Positions 51,486 through 61,375 of a DNA stretch of 64,000 bases are shown here, in pieces. This stretch comes from Symsagittifera roscoffensis (lineage: Eukaryota; Xenacoelomorpha; Acoela; Convolutidae), in the NCBI RefSeq assembly GCF_963678635.1, contig NC_087065.1:36231888-36295887 (forward strand), given 5' to 3'. Each line of letters opens with the position of its first letter. The first letter of the stretch is position 1. Made by a program: the position numbers and the translations under genes. The notes under the pieces were generated by a model. It made no database searches and was not told the DNA's origin. It saw only the letters and a program-made list of their open reading frames with translations.

Positions 51486-52726
51486 AATTATTAATTTTTC
51501 TCCAACTCCTTTTTCTAGTAATCTCAAATCAAAACATAAACCCTTCTCCCCGCACAGGACCCCAAGATTTATTAGTAACACATTACGATTGTGAAGAAAA
51601 CGAAGAAAAAACACTACACAAGTATGCAATAAATCAAGTATCACAGTGCGAAACAGAACCCCAAGCCATAGAAACTACAAATGTCATAGCAACACTTTAT
51701 TCAAAAGCCCGAGCAACTACAGTTATAGGATATAAATTCACAGCAACATTTTCTGAAAAGAAAGTACATTGTTCACAAGTCTCAAACGGAAATAAAAACC
51801 GACTTGACCATGAATCATTCTACCAGAGTAATATAGAACGACTTTTACATCTCAATCCCGAAGATTGTAAAAACGAGTTACTCCGACTAAACATCACAAA
51901 AAATAAAAACACAGATAGAAATTTAGTATATTTCCAAGTTTTTTCAGATTCTGTACATCAAGCAGAACTTGAAAGATATCAAGGACATATAAAATTAGAT
52001 GAAAAATACCCATACAACGGCGCACACGGACGATTAACCTATGACATGCACGATAAACACTGGATACCACACATTGGTATAAATGACCCATCAAACTGCA
52101 AAGCAGACACAAAAAATAAAGGATACCAAGAAATAATGTTTTTCGATTGGAAAATACAACTCGAAAAAATACAACTCACACGAGATTTATCAGACAACAC
52201 AATGATTTATCAAGGAATTAGATTACCTTGTAAAAACGACCAAGGTTATTGCGACCCTACAACCAGAACACAAGCATCAATTGTTTGGTTCCCCGAAGAC
52301 ACATGTACAACATTTCAAGTAGCAAAAATACACGCTCGTATGATAAAATTTCACGAAAAAAATTTTATACAATCAATACCATATGAACAAGTAGATCCAT
52401 TACGAAAAATAAGTTCTAATTTTCGAAACATTCATAATATAGAAAATAAATTAACACGTTTTCAAATATATCAAGAAACAGAACTTGCATGTAAATACAG
52501 AAACCCACTTCACAAAACACAATACTCTGAAATATTAGTTGAATACGAAAATGGATTCGACATGACCACTGGAAAAATAAAAGTTGACCCATACGCCACA
52601 AGTCATCCCCTAAACGAAGGAACATCATATATACCAGTTAATTTTCAAAAGAATACAGGTAAACCTGGTGGACATTTAAAACCCCAAAACGATATCAAAG
52701 CACACGTTTACAAGAACTATCACTAA
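51473..52726 (+). CDS. env: Putative viral-type glycoprotein, N-terminal part (417 aa)
   Basis: ATG at 51473. Residues 1-18 (MYILKLLIFLQLLFLVIS) are a clear signal peptide. The rest is a secreted-type sequence with scattered cysteines, a few N-glycosylation sites (for example NITK) and a GYCDPTTR ... VWFPEDTC segment near residues 258-284. That segment resembles the Cys-x-W-Cys region of class III fusion glycoproteins of mononegavirus/chuvirus relatives. It ends in TAATG overlapping the next ORF by one base. There is no membrane anchor in this ORF; the anchor is in the following one. Surface glycoprotein role inferred; the family link is by pattern and uncertain. Confidence 0.55.
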   Translation: MYILKLLIFLQLLFLVISNQNINPSPRTGPQDLLVTHYDCEENEEKTLHKYAINQVSQCETEPQAIETTNVIATLYSKARATTVIGYKFTATFSEKKVHCSQVSNGNKNRLDHESFYQSNIERLLHLNPEDCKNELLRLNITKNKNTDRNLVYFQVFSDSVHQAELERYQGHIKLDEKYPYNGAHGRLTYDMHDKHWIPHIGINDPSNCKADTKNKGYQEIMFFDWKIQLEKIQLTRDLSDNTMIYQGIRLPCKNDQGYCDPTTRTQASIVWFPEDTCTTFQVAKIHARMIKFHEKNFIQSIPYEQVDPLRKISSNFRNIHNIENKLTRFQIYQETELACKYRNPLHKTQYSEILVEYENGFDMTTGKIKVDPYATSHPLNEGTSYIPVNFQKNTGKPGGHLKPQNDIKAHVYKNYH

Positions 52727-54057
52727 TGAATAGTACATATTTTGGTAATATCCACTATGATATTCACTTAGATATGAAACTAGACTACACGATTAGCCGA
52801 ATTTTTCAAGAAATGTCACTCTCCGAATTAGAAACATTACACCAACTATGCGAATTAGAAAGAACACAAATATTACAATCACTTGCACTAGCAGTATTAA
52901 AAATACCCTACGCAGGATATTTACTATCAGGAAATAGATCAAATTTTTTAGACTATGGAGGAAACATCTTATGGTTTTATACTTGTACTAAAAAAGTATC
53001 ACCACTATACGTTTTTGAAGATAAACGATGTTATAAAAGAATCCCTATCTTTTATAAGAATAAAGTACATTTCGTTGACACACTTTCACGAAGAACCTAT
53101 TTCTGGGATACCGCAGTTCCATGTGGATCAGAAAATAGCCACAACGTAGTACAACTAAACCCTGATGAAGATAAATATTACCTCCTCACCCCATATCCCA
53201 CATTAATGCAATCACTCAAAAAATTTTCACCAGAAAGCATTCGCGCTATCGCTCGAAACCCAAATATAGACTTACAATCAATAGGAATATACTCAAAATC
53301 AGATATTCAACATCACATTAGAACACAACAATTCCAGGAATTATTAACACAAATGGACACAATACAAAGACAATCAATTGACCAAAACTTACGCAAACTT
53401 GCCGAAACCGCAGGATTTGCAGACATCTATACGCAAGACTATAGCGGATATTTTAAAGACATTAAAGATTATATATATCTAAACGGTGAAAAATACCGTC
53501 CCCAAGATATATCACCTATCAATATTTTTAGCTTTGTTACACTCAAGAATGAAATTCTTGATTTTCTAGGATGGCCCTACTACATCTTAGAAAAACTGAC
53601 TATTTTATACGCAATGTTTAACTTTATTGGATTTCTTTTTTCACTCTTAAAAGGAATTTATAACACATGTGCTATACACACACAAGTCAATAGACAAGCA
53701 AGTGTAGCACGCATACTATTTGCAGGATTTTTTGGAATATTTTCTACATCTATAAACAAAATTCTTTTAGACGCACAAATAAAAGAATATAACACAAAAA
53801 TAGCAACAAGACAGAACACATACGATGAAGAACATAACAATGCAGACACAACACCAACAGCACCACAGTTACCACCCCTATCACATAACCATCCATTATC
53901 CCTAGTCCCACGTAATTTTCGAAATTTAGCCATAACACATAATAATTTTAGACCAACCATATCACAAAGTCCCATCCAACATATAATGCCACACCACTCA
54001 CAAGATGAAAATACTTATGAACAAATTATAGAACAACCCCATACCACCGCTTTTTAG
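52726..54057 (+). CDS. env: Putative viral-type glycoprotein, C-terminal part with membrane anchor (443 aa)
   Basis: ATG at 52726 shares its A with the TAA of the previous ORF. Residues ~27-140 carry the most family-like stretch: LSELETLHQLCELERTQIL, a YAGYLLSGNRSNFLDYGG loop, then a Cys-containing PLYVFEDKRCYKRIP and VHFVDTLSRRTYFWD. This pattern recalls chuvirus/nyamivirus-type glycoproteins. A heptad-like region follows (~195-230). A transmembrane segment is at ~286-312 (KLTILYAMFNFIGFLFSLL), with a second hydrophobic stretch at ~327-347 and a ~95-residue Pro/His/Asn-rich tail. Alone it has no signal peptide, so it is either joined to the first ORF by frameshift/re-initiation or split by a mutation. 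Confidence 0.55.
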   Translation: MNSTYFGNIHYDIHLDMKLDYTISRIFQEMSLSELETLHQLCELERTQILQSLALAVLKIPYAGYLLSGNRSNFLDYGGNILWFYTCTKKVSPLYVFEDKRCYKRIPIFYKNKVHFVDTLSRRTYFWDTAVPCGSENSHNVVQLNPDEDKYYLLTPYPTLMQSLKKFSPESIRAIARNPNIDLQSIGIYSKSDIQHHIRTQQFQELLTQMDTIQRQSIDQNLRKLAETAGFADIYTQDYSGYFKDIKDYIYLNGEKYRPQDISPINIFSFVTLKNEILDFLGWPYYILEKLTILYAMFNFIGFLFSLLKGIYNTCAIHTQVNRQASVARILFAGFFGIFSTSINKILLDAQIKEYNTKIATRQNTYDEEHNNADTTPTAPQLPPLSHNHPLSLVPRNFRNLAITHNNFRPTISQSPIQHIMPHHSQDENTYEQIIEQPHTTAF

Positions 54058-54086
54058 TCTCAAAATAATAATTTTTTTAGCCCACG

Positions 54087-55691
54087 ATGAGCCGACAACT
54101 TGGATCCCTACACCGATCAAAATCCCACCCAACCAACCTCACCACTCCAATCCCAATAATACCACTTTTTGCTTTTCCGCCACCCGATTTCCCATCCAGT
54201 AATGTAACATCCGGCATGAATTCCGATACTAATTCACACATCTCAGTTTTATACTCCATCTCACAACTCAATAACCCGAATATTGAAACCCCCGATGAAT
54301 TTGCCGACTCTGAACCATCTCCATCAAATAATTTTCACACCAATCCCTTAAATTTTTCCCAACCCCCTTTTCAACCCCTACTACCAAATAACCCTGACCC
54401 AACCAATTCTACACCCTCTTATGCTTCCCAAGTCACTCCAACCTACTCCTCACTTCACTCAGACCAATCATCTCATTCTTCAGACACCCCCCGAATCTCC
54501 CCAGAACTAGATAATTTCATTACCCTACAACAACAATCCTATCACCTTGACACCCCAACCATAAACCAAATCTCATCCACAATAGATTCATCCAACCCTC
54601 CTACCCCTACACCCTCTTCAATTTATACTGATTCATTAGCACCATCATCCACAACTACTGAATCTTCACTCAGCACTAATAGAGCTTACCGCACTTTTAA
54701 AAGAAAGTTCCCCAACCATCCTTTCCCAGCGAAACCAGGAACAGCCCGTGAATATATCAACCATCCACAACACACTAACACAAAAGAATTTTTAGCTATC
54801 ACCTTACCCTCATTTCCACAATACACCTTAAACACCCCTCATGACACTAACGAGACACGTAACTTTGTAGACGAATACGTTTTAATGCCTACCCTTCCTT
54901 GGACCTCATATTATCATTTTACAAATCCCCTTTGCTTACCTTTATCTAACACTCATATTGATATAGAACGAAATAAGGACATGCTATATCAACTCACTAC
55001 ACCACTAACACCTAGACAATTTACTTACATTGGATATAAAAAATCACTAAAAACACATACTGCACCCCGAGCTAATGAATATACACTAGAATATTACGAT
55101 CATAACATCATCAGAACTAACCAAGATCAATTCTTAGACGACGATCGCTTCGCTAACCCACAAATCACCGAGAAATTTTTCATTAAAACACCATATGTGT
55201 TTACACTAAATATCTTCGATCGCAAGTTTGACCACATTATCTCAGAAGCACTAACAGACACGCAAGCCTACGAAAGTTTTAAAGAACGCTTCCAAATATT
55301 TTCACTAACCTTTCATTTCCTTGCACCACATGAAAGAGATTTGCACTGCTCACACGATATTATGTTGCGCACTAAACAAACACACACATATACTTATTAT
55401 CGTTTCATCCAAAATCACTTTGACCTACACACTCCCTCCAGACAACCACACCATCGTTTTCAATTCATCAATTCCAAAAACACCTCACCATTCTTTCTTA
55501 ACTTCACATATTGCATTAAAGGTACTAACCTTCATGGTATTCTTCGAAATTATGATCCCATAACCCAAATGTATATCTTTTGTCCCATCACCAAGACCTT
55601 CAACGCAGAAGAATCCCGACCCTTCCTCATCCCACACGAGTTTGTACAACCTATAGAAATCCCCATTTTAGAATTCATCCATAAACACTAA
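54087..55691 (+). CDS. Element B last ORF, 534 aa, disordered N-terminus plus folded C-terminus, unknown function
   Basis: ATG at 54087, 29 nt after the glycoprotein stop. Residues 1-200 are Ser/Pro/Thr/Asn-rich (SNPPTPTPSSIYTDSLAPSS). From ~205 a folded domain begins with a basic entry (RAYRTFKRKFPNHPF), then YVLMPTLPWTSYYHF, PHERDLHCSHDIMLRTKQTH, and a C-terminal signature FTYCIKGTNLHGILRNYDP ... ESRPFLIPHEFVQP. Two decayed copies of this C-terminal part lie at 61.0-61.9 kb, so the gene family is, or was, present more than once in this genome. No known family recognised. It is not hydrophobic, so a virion-internal or regulatory role is more likely than a membrane role. Confidence 0.6.
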   Translation: MSRQLGSLHRSKSHPTNLTTPIPIIPLFAFPPPDFPSSNVTSGMNSDTNSHISVLYSISQLNNPNIETPDEFADSEPSPSNNFHTNPLNFSQPPFQPLLPNNPDPTNSTPSYASQVTPTYSSLHSDQSSHSSDTPRISPELDNFITLQQQSYHLDTPTINQISSTIDSSNPPTPTPSSIYTDSLAPSSTTTESSLSTNRAYRTFKRKFPNHPFPAKPGTAREYINHPQHTNTKEFLAITLPSFPQYTLNTPHDTNETRNFVDEYVLMPTLPWTSYYHFTNPLCLPLSNTHIDIERNKDMLYQLTTPLTPRQFTYIGYKKSLKTHTAPRANEYTLEYYDHNIIRTNQDQFLDDDRFANPQITEKFFIKTPYVFTLNIFDRKFDHIISEALTDTQAYESFKERFQIFSLTFHFLAPHERDLHCSHDIMLRTKQTHTYTYYRFIQNHFDLHTPSRQPHHRFQFINSKNTSPFFLNFTYCIKGTNLHGILRNYDPITQMYIFCPITKTFNAEESRPFLIPHEFVQPIEIPILEFIHKH

Positions 55692-57487
55692 ATTCAACCA
55701 CAAATTATATAATCTAATCCAAAACACACCTTATGAATTTGCAGTTGGCACTGAAGAACTAACCACCATTAAGGCACTTCAATTGCTTTGGCCACTGCTT
55801 CAAACTAAAAATATCATCCGCATCTTAGCCAAACTACTAACAACTTCAGATCTCATCCACGACATTTTCCCCCACAGTTTCTTCCCCGACGACTAATAGG
55901 TAAGTATGAATTATACATATTACTAATTAATTCAAATATTAGAAACTCACCATTCCTTATCCATGTTTTCTTTAGAATTTTAGCCTTCATCCTAGATCAT
56001 CTGAAAAATTCACAAAAGAAAAATAAAAAATAGCAAACTTCTTCAAAACTGTTTAAAACCCTATTAAATTTTTGCACCAACAATTAAATAAATATAATAC
56101 CAATGCAGTAAATTAATTTATAAATTTTTCCCCCACAAGCAGTAAATCTAATAATGATGAAAATTTGTAACTTAATTTCCCCCAACAACTAGCAGTAAAA
56201 TTAAAATTCTATGTAGTAAATTCATAAGAAGCAAATGCAGTACTAACCTTTTGATATTTTCATTCACTCGCATAAGAATTCTATCCAAACTCGCACAGCT
56301 CGCCCACGAAGAATTGTTTAAAATAATGAATTTCAGTTTCAAGCTTTCACACTCGATAACTCTAACACAAGATAACACGTTTCAAACTTTCCTTTAACCC
56401 GGTTGGAAAGGAATTATATACTAAACAAAACTAACCAATGCAGCTTACTAAACACCACAACACATAGCATAACAGCATGACTAAGAAAAGGAAACCAACG
56501 GTACCCAAACCGGATTAACCCAGTTTAAAACTGGATAACTTATTCTTTTGAAGACTATTATAAAGTCTAAGAAAGAAATAATAAAACACAAAAAAGTCGA
56601 AAGACAAACCCATACCACAAACAATTTGATTTTTGAAAAAAGGACACAACCAACAAAACATAAGAAAAACCACAACAAACCCAACATAAAACGTTGTCAC
56701 ATAACAGGACCTCTCACAAAAACCGCATGCAATCATACTCCCACTCCTGGCCTAACCCACCAGGAAGGACGTCCTGAGCATGCTCTATAGCCGGCCTAAC
56801 CCACCGTGCTACATCCACGCTTTGTGACCACACTCCTATTTTTTATAAGAGCTACTCAAGGGTGAGTAACTCTTCAAAATAACTGAACTAAAACAAAAAG
56901 CTTTTGTGAAAACAACTAACTAAAATCATAATTAAAAAATATTAAACTAATAAAAGTTTTATAAAATGTAAATTACATTATGCAATACATAGATCAGAAT
57001 ACAACACCAAGGACGAACATCCAAAGACAAAACGACCCTACTACACTCGAGAAAGAATGGCCAACTACAATCAATATGCCGCCCACAATCACAACTCAAA
57101 GGATTTAGAGTACGACTTGACTTCGCAGAAAAGGACTTCATTGAACTAGACCAATGACCACCTCGATGTTCAAGTAAACGTACAGATCCGAGTAACCAGG
57201 CATCCCCTCCACGCACAATCTCCACGCCATTCCCAGACAAGGTCAAACACAAAGAAGTTCTCACCAATGAAACAGAAAAACCTGACATAGCCAACCATTC
57301 TGAAATCAGATTTGAGTTTGTTGCGAAAACCCAGTCGTTGTCTTGAGAAGACACAACGATTGAATCTGGGACTTCTCTAATAAGAAAACCCAGAAGAAAT
57401 AAGATGTTCGCCAAATACCAACGTCCATCATCCATCTTTCGAATTGCAGAAAAACTATTCTAAAAAACTCTGTAAAACCCGGATGGG
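55692..57487 (+). other. Element B 3' noncoding region with GCAGTAAAT repeats
   Basis: It starts with a short run-on (KALQLLWPLLQT-like, near 55770) whose counterpart follows the decayed copies at 61.8 kb. At 56100-56250 the word GCAGTAAA(T) recurs about every 40-50 bp beside CCCCCA-A runs. A weak G-rich stretch (GGATGGG) abuts the 3' LTR as polypurine tract candidate. A 158-codon antisense frame lies at 56959-57435. Confidence 0.55.
56959..57435 (-). CDS. Antisense ORF, 158 aa, hydrophobic N-terminus, unknown
   Basis: Minus-strand ATG at 57435. The product starts with a possible secretion signal (YLANILFLLGFLIREVPD). Its C-terminal half is Cys-containing (TLNPLSCDCGRHIDCSWPFF, RPWCCILIYVLH). 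It lies within the 3' noncoding part of element B against the direction of all other element genes. Frame openness in A-rich antisense DNA can be accidental, so this is a low-confidence gene. Confidence 0.25.
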   Translation of the reverse strand: MDDGRWYLANILFLLGFLIREVPDSIVVSSQDNDWVFATNSNLISEWLAMSGFSVSLVRTSLCLTLSGNGVEIVRGGDAWLLGSVRLLEHRGGHWSSSMKSFSAKSSRTLNPLSCDCGRHIDCSWPFFLECSRVVLSLDVRPWCCILIYVLHNVIYIL

Positions 57488-57889
57488 TGGAACCTGATCT
57501 AAACTACATTTTATGATTGGATAAATTAGATATTTTAAAGTATTTAATATTAACCAATCATGATCCATCTAACTAACAATCCACTTATTTGTAAGTGCTG
57601 AAATTACTTGTAATTTCAGCACCAGAGAGATTTGAATTTAACTTAGAAATTAGTTGAACTCTCCCGAGTACTTCAGCAGCCGCAATAAACCAGTATACCC
57701 TAGATCTATTGAGCCTAGCAGAGACTAGTTAAACAACCTGAGACTAGATAGTATAAGAGTAAGATTAGGATCGGTATTAGACTAAGAAGTTGCACGAATC
57801 TATCCGGCCGAAAATAAGATAGCGTGACGAGCAGACGGTGTACCCTATCCGAAATTACTCTATGAGTTATACCCATCGGTCCTAACTCA
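57488..57889 (+). repeat. Element B 3' LTR
   Basis: It starts TGGAACCTGATCT and ends CCTAACTCA, and is the near-identical partner of 39053-39462. It lies 392 bp upstream of the first recognised exon of the GPCR gene. Confidence 0.95.
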
Positions 57890-58281
57890 TATTGAACATT
57901 AACTGTTAGTCTAATGTCAACCAAAATTGAGAAAAACTCGTTCATTTTTCGACATTCTTTGTTTCCAGTCAATTCAAATCACCGCCAGCACTGTAGTTGC
58001 ATACCAAGCAACCTTTCTTGTTATTTTTTGTCAATGAATTTTGCGAGGACTTGTTCATGTTCTAATAAAAACTAAGGTTTTTTCCAAGGTTCGAAATTGT
58101 ATGTCTAACTCTCTCCTAAATAAAATTTCGAAAAATTATCGATTTTATTTTTATTTTAAATTAATGGCTTGCAATTTGAAAATTATGTTTTACCCTGAAA
58201 ATTTTTAGTCTCGCAACAGTTATGATTTCATTTTTTCCAAAAATAAAACACTGAGAAAATATTATACTTTTTTTAAAACAG

Positions 58282-60803
58282 CAAAATAAAGTCCCTTGTC
58301 TGAACTCCGTATCAGGAATGTTTCTGAATATTCTCGTGATATATGTGCAGCATTCTGTGAAAGACTCTTCGTTCACACTTACCATTCTTCAGTGGCTGGC
58401 TGTGTTTGATTTCTTAGTCTGTGGCCATTTGGGAATCAGAGCTGGACTTCTAAGATCAGCAGGTAAATTACTATTAATACTTTTATATTTCAGCCAGAAA
58501 CGCATAACTAAACATTGCGTGGAATTAAGGGTTACAATTAAGCTAGGCTGCAAAGATTATCATCAAAGAGTGAAAATATTGCGTGGCATCTCCATTTCGA
58601 TAAGATTTTTTGGGAAAGTTTATCATTGCAATTGAACGAAGGGATATGTATTGAGTTTTAGAATTGCGCTTTAGAATTGAGTTTTAGAATTGCAAACTAT
58701 TTTGACTTTTAGAATTGCGCTGATAAATTGCCAGAACCATGATCTTTAACCTACTTGAAATCTTTTCCAAATACAATTACCACACTGTTTAGCTTTAAAA
58801 TTTAAGTTTCTTATGCTCAAACGCCGTTTTTGCTCAAACTTTTATGAAACTTTTCTAGAATGCGGACAGAGATGTTTTGCGCATTAATGTTTATCGTTTA
58901 TTTTCAACAATGCTCATTTTCTAGGCGTGTCTCTGCAACATTTCAACTCGTGGACTTGTCGGCTAATCTGGTTCACAGTGACTCTATTCCCTCTATGTAC
59001 CAAGTACCTCATATGCTGCATCACTTCAGAAAGACTGATCGCTCTGAACTGCCCCCTCTTCTACAGAAGACACGTGTCATTCAAAACAGGGATCAAATTA
59101 ACCTTTAGTTTTCTCCAGGGATAAATATTTCCCATTATACTCTTATATATGGATGGTCTTTCTCCATTTTAGTCCCGTTATAGTCTTAAATAGGGTCTTT
59201 GAACATTGCCTTTATCGTTGTAGCCCCCCTCTCCGAGCCTAGTATCAGAGAAAGTAAAGCCAACTTACACTGTTTTTATTACTATTATGGGGGAGTTATA
59301 ACTATCTATGGGTATTAAGGGGAAATACTCTTGAGGCCTATCTTTCAGCATGACCAGTTTTCATTAGATATTGTAGACTGGTTTTTTTAAATCTTAGAGG
59401 TAATATTTTTCTTGGAAACAATTTATGATGCGAAATCTATCACTTTGTACTCTATATAGCGTGTGGCGGGATGATTTTCTCAAAAAAATTTCAAATTAAA
59501 AATTTTTTTATTTTAATGAAAATAATTTTTCATTTAATTACTGCTCCATAGACCTTGAAAGACGGTTGGAACTTTCAGGGCTTCGCCCTGATATGACCTG
59601 TTATTTTTGTTTTGTGTTTTGTTCAGATTTCACACCCAATTCTGTTGTTATTTACTCTAGCTTGTCAACAGTCGGCGCCATAATCTTCTGTCATTTCCAG
59701 TACTACCCCAAAATGATAATAAATAGTTCTCAATGAAACAGAGTAGGGCTCAATGAAATTTAAGACAGAAACATCTTTGAGAACCAGAATTACAAGAAAT
59801 TTCTAAATTGTTCGAATAATAGATTTAATTTGATCCCCCTCAAAAAAATCAGCTCACATTTGTGTGGCAGCCGTATTCCTATTTGGGTCTGCTGTTTGTG
59901 CGCCCTATTTGTGGATTTATTCAGTCCGGGAAAACGAAAACGGGGAAAATACTTGTTCACTCATTGCCAGTGATTTGGCAGGGTTGTATCAAAATGCGAC
60001 CCGCAGCTCGATTGGAGGAGTTATTCCTATTTCCTTCGTGTTTCTGAGCAACATCATCATTCTCGTACAAATGCGAAAGTGGGAATCGCAATTATGACCA
60101 TATTTGTTATCAATGTACTTTTACAAATTTTTAATTACACAAATATTTTTCGAGAAGCTCGGAGTGATATAAGTGCTGACACAGAAATTGATGAATTTTG
60201 TGAAGTTCATTTATTTGAGAAGCAAAAAACAAGAAAAACAACATGACTCCAAAAAATCCAACTATTTTCAAAAAAAAACACAATCAGTTTTGATAAAACA
60301 TGGCTATATTAATATATCATTTCTAGAGAATCAAAAATACAAGCAAAAATGTAAGCTCTTAAAAGTAAAAAAAAATGCATGGTTTGGTCGGCGTTATGAT
60401 TTCTGCTACCAGGCGAATTGAAACCAAAAACGATCAGATTAGACGGCGTGCATCGTCTATTCCGAACAACGCAACCGGCGGGATTGCACGGGACAACAGC
60501 CGCGCCGATATTTCCGAGCCGCAACTCGGAAGTAAGACTAAAATAACGAGAATGCTTCTGTCAGTTTGTTTTGTTTATCTTGTCTGCCATTCAACTGCAG
60601 TGATTATTTCTTGGAAGTTCACAAAACCGATTTCAACCAATCACGAGTGGGCAAAGCGATATCTGCTATTCTCATTGGCTAACTTCTTTCTGATTCTCAG
60701 TTCATCTGTGAATATTTTCTTGTACTTTCTGACCAATCAGACGATGAGAACACAACTTTGTAAAATTCTAAGATTTGGTAATTTTTGTTGCATGCGAAGA
60801 TGA
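58282..60803 (+). CDS. Rhodopsin-type peptide GPCR gene, four exons seen, 5' exon missing
   Basis: The exons fit in phase: 58282-58462, 58925-59107, 59853-60078 and 60413-60803 (stop TGA). Exon one of this set has TM1 end and TM2 (GMFLNILVIYVQHS, LQWLAVFDFLVCGHLG). The second has TM3 (LIWFTVTLFPLCTKYLICC) with SERLIAL in the DRY position. The third has TM4-TM5 with a Cys extracellular loop (ENTCSLIASD) and SFVFLSNIIILVQMRK. The fourth has a long basic third loop, TM6 (MLLSVCFVYLVCHSTAVIIS) and TM7 (ANFFLILSSSVNIFLYFLTN), then a Cys/Arg tail. Donors are GTAAAT, GTTTTC (weak) and GTGGGA; acceptors AACAG, TCTAG, ATCAG and CCAG. The start codon and N-terminus are not found in the 392 bp between the LTR and 58282. 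A nematode neuropeptide receptor is likely; ligand unknown. Confidence 0.8.
58650..58725 (+). repeat. TTTTAGAATTG mini-repeat in a GPCR intron
   Basis: The word TTTTAGAATTG(C) occurs about three to four times between 58650 and 58725 with 12-25 bp spacing. A small intronic tandem repeat, probably neutral. Confidence 0.5.
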
Positions 60804-61026
60804 TGCATTAACAGATTATCTGGGGGTGTTCAACGGTGTCGAATGAGAAGAGTGCCAAAACTGAAACAGTGTTTATTAAGCTGCAAATAGATAATAGTTC
60901 GGTCACTGCTTAACAACATTAAATTTTTTCGCACTGTTGTACTTCTGCACTGCCGTACTACCCCGCTTATTGTCGTTTGATTCAAATTAACTTGATACAA
61001 AGTTCTATTTTACATAACCCACATCA
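60804..61026. other. Intergenic DNA downstream of the GPCR
   Basis: About 220 bp, AT-rich, with no gene or repeat seen. Confidence 0.4.
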
Positions 61027-61375
61027 TTGCTAAGTAATTATCAACTCAAAGTAAAATCACCTGATTTTTTGAGTTTCACCAATTGCATCAGAGGCACTAA
61101 CCTATCGGCGATCTCCGAAACTACGATCTCCTTCGAACAATGTATGTTTCCCCCCACCACCACAAATAACTTCCCTCTTGAAGACTCCCGCCCCATTATC
61201 ATCCCAGTTGAAGTCCCTTTTTTCAGAAAAAATTCATAACTTTAAATTTAATCACAAATTATTTAATTTAATACAAAATACTAACCGCGAAGTTTCTGCC
61301 ACAATTGAAGAATTTAAAATCATCCGAACACTTGAACACCACCTTTGGAACCAATAATAGAGAATATGAATCATT
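61027..61375 (+). pseudogene. Decayed copy 1 of the element B last-ORF C-terminus
   Basis: It reads PDFLSFTNCIRGTNLSAI and later NFPLEDSRPIIIPVEVP, matching FTYCIKGTNLHGI and NAEESRPFLIPHE of the 534-codon ORF at the same spacing. The following ~150 bp parallel the run-on after that ORF (AATTGAAGAATTTAAAATCATC, then an HLW-type stretch). Frames are broken. The rest of the element is absent, so this is a solitary 3' remnant. Confidence 0.65.

Larger units (their letters stand above)
39053..57889 (+). mobile_element. Element B: 18.8 kb retrovirus-like LTR element, young, with six extra 3' ORFs
   Basis: LTRs of 410 and 402 bp (TGGAACCTG...CTAACTCA) differ by two substitutions and one 8-bp indel, so insertion is recent. 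Between them on the plus strand are a primer-binding site, a leader, a 155-codon ORF, Gag-protease, RT/RNase H and integrase. Two small membrane ORFs, a Met-less ORF, a signal-peptide/transmembrane glycoprotein pair and a 534-codon ORF follow. The RT is Ty3/gypsy-like. The sense strand is strongly A-rich and G-poor throughout. Apparent lesions are a TAA between RNase H and integrase, a frameshift in the integrase C-terminus and possibly the split in the glycoprotein. No target-site duplication is visible at the two outer ends. Confidence 0.9.

Noticed and set aside
57915-57970. ATG-led stretch after the 3' LTR as the GPCR first exon
   Set aside because: There is a possible reading but no convincing donor in phase with 58282 and no hydrophobic TM1 start, so I did not annotate it.
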